NCBI RefSeq assembly: GCF_032118995.1
Contig: NC_092667.1
Location: 1-64,000, forward strand
Direction of reading: 5' to 3'
DNA: 64,000 nucleotides
Source: Asterias amurensis
Taxonomy: Eukaryota > Echinodermata > Asteroidea > Forcipulatida > Asteriidae
The notes beneath the pieces are model-generated. The model searched no databases. It saw only the letters and a program-made list of their open reading frames with translations, and was not told where the DNA came from. This document shows positions 58,705 to 64,000 of this stretch, in pieces. Within the stretch, counting starts at the first letter, position 1, and every line of letters begins with the position of its first letter. A program made the translations under genes and the position numbers.

Positions 58705-58972
58705 GTGATTACGTAGTCTTGGCCCAAGACGATGGTGCTTGATTCTGGATAGTGTACTACGCGCGGTTGAATCGCCAAAGCGCGCCCGCCACGGTATGAT
58801 TTAGTTACGTCGACAGCTCGAAATCTAGACTACACTGTGCAAGCTAGTCTAGATTTCGAGCCGTCCACGTAACTAAATCATACCGTGGCGGGCGCGCTTT
58901 GGCGATTCAACCGCGCGTAGTACACTATCCAGAATCAAGCACCATCGTCTTGGGCCAAGACTAGTGATTACG
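58705..58972. mobile_element. 250-bp foldback element with 9-bp target duplication GTGATTACG
   Basis: The element 58714-58963 starts TAGTCTTGGCCCAAGACGAT and ends with the exact inverse; the arms pair up to a short loop near 58840. GTGATTACG lies at 58705-58713 and again at 58964-58972. The arms share AAAGCGCGCC and CGGTATGATTTA with 31125-31150. Confidence 0.9.
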
Positions 58973-59065
58973 AGGTGTTGTTAAACGACCGCGGTACCAC
59001 GGGTTCGACTTTTGAAGTCCCTTCGTTCGAGCTCCTTCTCTTCCTTCCTCCATGGTTTGACAGAG

Positions 59066-60279
59066 TCAAATGGCTTTCTAATGACCGTTTTACTGAATCG
59101 GACGGCAAACATTAGAAGACATTGTCATTACACACCATTACTTCGATGTGGATTAAATATCAACCAGATGCGAACAACTTTTCTATTTTGCTTTTATAAA
59201 GTTAAATTTGGGTCACAATTAAAGATACGGTTGCCTTGACTAGGCCTAGTTAGGGAATGATAGAAAAATGTCACCAAATGTTCACCCATTTCAGATTTGC
59301 AAATGGTTATCGCACGGATGTTTTGAGCCGCCTTCCGCAAAAAAAAAGGTGCAAACTTTGTTATCCACCTTATCATGACAAATATCAACCTTATCATGAC
59401 AAGTATGTCTGCAGATGCTTATAGGGAAGAGTTTCGCTAATGTTGTTTAAAAAAATTAATTAACAAAAAATAAAGGGAAAACGTCAACCGTAAAATTATT
59501 TAAAAAATAGTCCCCCGGTTATGTAAAACTTTAAACTGAAACGGTTATGATTAATCTCAAACGGTGTTTGACCAGACATGCCTCTTTTGTATTGATTTTG
59601 AACATCCAGCCATTATTTCGAAGCTATTAAAGTGACACATTTCACAGATTGTCTTATAGACGATGTGACCTATGTTTACATTAAAACCGCCCTCTGTTGA
59701 ACCCCCCCCCCCCCCCCACTGTATTACGTCATGTTTCGCCGGACAAAAAGACACGTTGGCATGGTAAGATTGCATACACTTTCTAGCTGGCTGCCAAACT
59801 GCTAAGGTTTTACCCGGCGGTATGCGCGCGAATCATGTTATGGTTTTCGTGTGACGTCAGAGGTCACATCGTCTACACGGTTTCAAACTTAAACTAACAT
59901 TAAACTATCCTCACCTGTCTTGTGCTTTCAATAAACAGTTTTGTTTTGCTATCCTCTATGTCAGTTTTCTTACCACCGTGCTTCTAACTATATCACTCGT
60001 TCAGATGCTTACTCTTTTAGTGAAAGAAAATTGCATAAAATTATTCTAAATAGTAACTGAAACAAAATAGTGGAGGTCTGTCCTATAACCGTTTATTTTA
60101 ATATCTTATTTTGTTACATAGAGAAGGTTTTATGAAAGTTTTACCATGCGCCAGCAATGAGAAATCTGTGGACAAGGTAGATATTTATAGATAGATAGAT
60201 AGTTTAGATAAAAACCTGTTGCTGTATGCACAAGAAAACACAAAATGTCCCAACAACTAAAACCGAGAAGCCCCTTATG
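59066..60279. other. No recognisable gene
   Basis: Contains a C run near 59701-59717 and a short GATA repeat near 60187-60203. Confidence 0.6.
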
Positions 60280-60524
60280 TTAAACGCTAGTTTCTTCTGA
60301 GTCCGATTTAGTTGGATGAGGGGCAGTATTCTCGGTACTGTCCGCTAGTGCAACCAAATCAAACAATGCCTCCTCGTTTTCTGACATTATAGGAATTGGG
60401 TCAACCGATTGTACTGCTCCACTAGAAGTGTTCTCTAGCTCCATTTTAATGTCGGGAAACACGGTGTCATTAGTAGCTGGCATAACATTAGACTGAGATG
60501 TACTATCATCCCATAGTGGAGTGT
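60280..60524 (-). CDS. Possible terminal exon of an unrecognised gene
   Basis: Minus-strand open segment of about 81 codons ending in a stop at 60280, preceded by a good acceptor (TTTTCCACATTACAG). The peptide is acidic and Ser/Thr-rich (SENEEALFDLVALADS; PHPTKSDSEETSV at the end) and has a consensus SUMO site (DIKMELEN). Composition is protein-like rather than repeat-like, as in tails of transcription regulators. Upstream exons were not found in the remaining window to the right and may lie beyond it. Low certainty. Confidence 0.35.
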
Positions 60525-60918
60525 CTGTAATGTGGAAAATCAAAAATGATAAAGTTATTTAATTGCATCAAGCTAAAGAACAACATTTGTTTTGTTTAGC
60601 CCTTGTTTGAAATGCATATTATGTTATCTGAATTGTGCACTCGTATGTATTGTAGCGTTGACCGGGGGTTGCAGTGTACATAACTTTAAATGACACAATG
60701 GTGCAAATAACTGGCTTCTCTGTCCCTTTTTTCTGGAGGTTTATAAACACTCAACAAGTCATGAAATTACACGAAACCACCCTAACCCAGAGGACGCCCT
60801 CTCTGGCGAGCAGATTTACCGAACGGCTGGACTAGGCCCCTGTCTTTATTCGCAAGGAGTGTGACGTCAGATGTTCAGGCTATATCCGAGGGGAGTCGTG
60901 CCGGCGCCCCCTGCATAT

Positions 60919-60965
60919 CCGTCAACGATATCCGTCAACGATATCCGTCAACGATATCCGTCAAT
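60919..60965 (+). repeat. 13-bp tandem repeat
   Basis: TCCGTCAACGATA is repeated about 3.5 times, inside an otherwise unremarkable open frame (60871-61119). Confidence 0.85.
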
Positions 60966-61234
60966 TCAAATAAAGGGTACTGATAAAAAAGCTATAATGG
61001 CCTCTAAAATTCAGCCAGTCTTACAGACCAATGTTTTCAAAAATGTTCAGAATAAGAAACAACGAAATGTCAACTTTAAAAAACATGTGACACCTAAAAC
61101 AATAACTATGATGGAATGAAACAGAACAGTGGCACATCAAGCAAGACAATTACAGACAGGACAAGCCCATTCTCAGTTGACCAGGATTAATAAAAGTGAA
61201 CCTATAAAAAGCCACTGTGACTCGAAAGCGTATC

Positions 61235-61621
61235 AATCCACGTTGCCTTGGATCGGTCGAGTTGGTCTTTGAAAAGCGTTTGTAACCGTTTTTTTATAAA
61301 ATACATATGGGTAGAAAGATGTTGTAAAAGTAGAATACAATGATCCACACAAACATGCCTCGAAATTGCGTGGTTTTCCTTTTACCTCGTCGACTAACAC
61401 GTCGGCCATTTATGGGGGTCAAAATTTTGACTCCCATAAATGGCCGACCATGTTAGTTCGCACAGTAGAAGGAAAACCACGCAATTTCGAGGCAAACTTG
61501 TGTGGAGCATTGTATTCTACTTTTAAAACATCTTTCCAACCATATGCATTTTATAAAAAAACGGTTACAAACGCTTTTGTTTTGACCAACTCGTCCGATC
61601 CAAGGCAACGTGTTCCTTTAA
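61235..61621. mobile_element. MITE family C (foldback), long copy
   Basis: It is almost a perfect palindrome over about 385 bp, centred on ATGGGGGTCAAAATTTTGAC near 61421. The right end is GGCAACGTGTTCCTTTAA; the left end lacks about 10 bp. This is the best full-length reference for the family in the window. Confidence 0.85.
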
Positions 61622-62479
61622 GATGGGAATAGAACCAAGTTAACAAACACTTATAACACAGTAAAGATAGACTTTAAAAAATAAAAAAATATGAATAATA
61701 AAATATGTAGCAAGAATATTTGGAAGTGCACATTTGAGTTAGAAAAAAACTGTACAAAATAAATGAGGGGCCGGGAGAAAATAAAGAGGAAAAAAAAAGT
61801 ACAAAATAAATGAGGAGGCCGGGAAAAAAAGGAAAGAAAACAAAGTCAACAGCCCCCCCCCCCCCCTAACTCTCCGCAGTTGGTTCGCAAATTTAAAGTG
61901 TACTGCACATGTTCGGAATTTGCGCACGCAAATTTATTTTTGCGCGCAGAGTGTTCATAACTTCAGCGTCATTTCGACGTCGAAATCGAATTGCACTATG
62001 GTGTAGTATTACGTGTGCATGGTGGTGTGGGTGGTGTGTGTACTTTCTTAGCCATATGCTCGTCGGCTAGGCTCAACCTACCTCTACATTTTTTTGGGGG
62101 TGCCACGAAAGTGAATCAAAAGTACTCCTAAATTAATGTAATCTGGTTATAAGAAAATGTCAAATATTGCAGAGAAATCTGATCGAAAATCGGCAAATAG
62201 TAAAATTTTGCTGGCATTCGTTCCCCAATTTTTGCAAATGCAATGCGGTTCAACACTAACTAACGTTGTCGGCGTTAGGCCTACCACCACCACCAGTGTT
62301 GCGGTAGAGAAATGTTCGAAACGTGCAACGAAACGAAGAAGGAGTGGCCGAATCGGAAAGAAACAGCTCTTCGCTTCTTGCTGTATGTCACCTACACCAT
62401 TCGTAACGAAGGGTAAGACGGACAGACAATTGAGATTATTCAGAACAGACAAGTGTGGCAATGTTACATCTCAACTTGA

Positions 62480-62815
62480 TAATCATCCCAACTGCAGTTG
62501 GGCCTGTTTCCCAACTGGGCGTCCCAACTATGGTTGTGATTCCTTAAAGAAACAGTGATTGTTCATGCGTGGATTGCTAAACTGTAATACAGTTATGTCA
62601 TGTCATGTACGTAAGCTGCTGCTGCAAGTGTGGGGATAGGAAGTCATTTTAGCTGGTATGGTCTCAACTGCATGTACTCCTATCGTCTCCCACCAACCAT
62701 GGAGGTAAAAATACCAACCATTGCCAACTGCTGGGACAGTCGTTACTCCAGTTGGGACCCCCAATCCCAACTGGATATGACTGTCCCAATGAATGACTGT
62801 CCCAACTGTAGTAAG
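62480..62815. repeat. CCCAACTG-rich palindromic patch
   Basis: CCCAACTGCAGTTGGG near 62488 and CCAGTTGGGACCCCCAATCC near 62749 plus several more CCCAACT words on both strands. Probably decayed foldback DNA. Confidence 0.5.
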
Positions 62816-63275
62816 GGGCGGAGCTAGCTCCACATTTTAAGAGGCTGTATCTCGAAAACGATATGGAGTATGGATTTAATTTTGGTGTGTGTTCATTTTA
62901 TTTAGCCATAGTGGAACAGTTAGACAAAGTTTCATGTAAATCTGAGCTGATTTGACAACTGGTTAATTTTAAATCAACCCATTTATCATTTAGGGATTTT
63001 AGGTTTGTACATATCCAGAAACATTTGGGGGAGTAGTTGCGATAACGTAACGTAAGTTGTGATCATTTCCACTTGGTTTCATGTTGTATATTATGTACCC
63101 ACAATGTTTGATTCAGCCAATTTATTCTGCCTCTTTGTTGTTGGGGCTCCATGCGCCACACGAAGCGGGGGTCCCCGGCAGACGTCCATATCTGACTTCT
63201 GTCAAGTTATCCACTAAATGTTCCTGTACTCAAGTATTGGTACTCGTTCTTTTAACCAAAGTGCTCTGGGCTGCA
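62815..63275 (+). mobile_element. Interspersed repeat E, copy 2
   Basis: Same ordered blocks as 30618-31104, with scattered indels. It ends with CCAAAGTGCTCTGGGCTGC, as copy 1 does. Confidence 0.8.
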
Positions 63276-63386
63276 AATTGACCTCTCATTTCAGCTAGAA
63301 CACACTAATGTAAAGCAGTCATTTTTTGGTATTTACAAAGGAAGTCTTCAATAGATGTGTCTTTTGGGAACTTATTTTACGTACAG

Positions 63387-63519
63387 GTAACCTGCTGGGA
63401 AATTTGAAGGACCAAACAGGGGGTGAAAGACGTCTTTGGAAGCGGGAGAGAAGTAGTATGTGGTGGGACGTTGTAGTCAAAGATCACTGGACAGATAACG
63501 ACTGGATTGAAAACTTCAG
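63387..63519 (+). CDS. Possible HARBI1/Harbinger-like transposase exon (partial)
   Basis: Between TTTTACGTACAG and AACTTCAG|GTAAAC is an open stretch reading ERRLWKRERSSMWWDVV and then VKDHWTDNDWIENFR. The W-W...WTDxxWIENFR pattern resembles the N-terminal part of PIF/Harbinger-type transposases and their domesticated HARBI1 relatives in fish and echinoderms. The continuation would lie past the right end of the window or is lost. Family call is from memory of the pattern only. Confidence 0.33.
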
Positions 63520-63764
63520 GTAAACTTCCTCTGCATTTATTGGTTGCGAGTGTTTAATCCTCATCACACGCTATCATACATTGTATGTCATAGGCCTATA
63601 TGTTTAAGAACACAAATAATGTGACATTTCAATTGAATCTTTTGATGTTATACAGTGTTTTCTGTCAATCAACAGTAATCAATGTAAGCCGAAGATTTGT
63701 TAATACAATGTATTTGATACTCAAATTCAATGTAGGAAAAAGCAGCCTCAACGAGGAACTCTTT

Positions 63765-63850
63765 GAATTAATAATAATAATAATAGTAATAAGACTTGTA
63801 ATGCGCACATATCCACCCTGCTGGGTGTTCAAGGCGCAGATGCATGTTTT
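63765..63850 (-). mobile_element. LINE-like 3' tail with (ATT)n, minus strand
   Basis: TTGAACACCCAGCAGGGTGG followed by ATTACAAGTCTTATTACTAT and ATT repeats on the minus strand; the same tail is on the plus strand at 32738-32798. Confidence 0.55.
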
Positions 63851-64000
63851 TTGTTCAAATTCCTTGCTCTTTACCAGCAAGGGAAACGTCTTTTTTTCCT
63901 TTTAAACAAATCCTTTTAATCTTCTTCTTCTCAGTGTCCCTTGTCAGCTAACAAAAGCACCTTTACCAAACTCGTATGAACTTGAAACTTCACACATGTA

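Larger units (their letters stand above)
57968..59055. repeat. 33-bp perfect inverted pair enclosing two foldback elements
   Basis: CCATGGAGGAAGGAAGAGAA opens the left copy (57968-58000); the inverse of the whole 33 bp is 59023-59055. It encloses both 9-bp-TSD elements. Confidence 0.75.

Noticed and set aside
62157..62558. 133-codon plus-strand frame
   Set aside because: Basic patch only, runs into palindromic CCCAACTG repeats; no family resemblance, and the opposite strand is also open.

Overview
This is a eukaryotic, AT-rich, intron-containing and repeat-dominated window. The coding content (a Dispatched-family gene with four GT-AG-bounded coding exons, a NHL-like/GIY-YIG gene, LINE and Penelope-type fragments) fits a marine invertebrate. 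The very numerous short palindromic elements ending in TTAA look like those I remember from sea-star (asteroid echinoderm) assemblies. That assignment is from memory and not checked.

Layout. 1-10 kb: no convincing gene; TTAA-flanked MITEs, a 147-bp tandem array of a tRNA-like SINE, a 41-bp minisatellite, two tRNA-Asn-like heads in inverted orientation, a Penelope-like 3' end and a second 147-bp tandem array. 10.7-16.5 kb: one giant hexanucleotide array, first TTAGCA then GTAGCA. 16.8-18.7 kb: an element bounded by about 95-bp inverted repeats that holds a zinc-finger/acidic-repeat reading frame. 22.0-23.7 kb: an intronless 557-residue protein joining an NHL-like propeller to two tandem Penelope-type GIY-YIG domains. 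24-34 kb: MITEs, a 500-N gap, a broken IS630/Tc1-like transposase, LINE tails and a GC-rich minisatellite. 34.8-35.9 kb: a broken CR1/Jockey-type LINE reverse transcriptase. 36.2-48.1 kb (minus): a complete Dispatched-like gene, 1,034 codons in four coding exons with consistent splice phases and a furin-type site. 49-53 kb: a large inverted duplication. 53.7-55.7 kb: an L1/Tx1 LINE remnant and a 326-bp satellite. 58-59 kb: two adjacent perfect-fold elements, each with a 9-bp target duplication. 60-64 kb: a possible terminal exon of an unknown gene, more repeats and a possible HARBI1-like exon.

The two genes of real interest are the Dispatched homologue (release of lipid-modified Hedgehog) and the propeller/double GIY-YIG gene, which looks like a captured Penelope endonuclease. 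Nothing in the window suggests that the genes form a pathway together; the rest is mobile DNA and its decay products.
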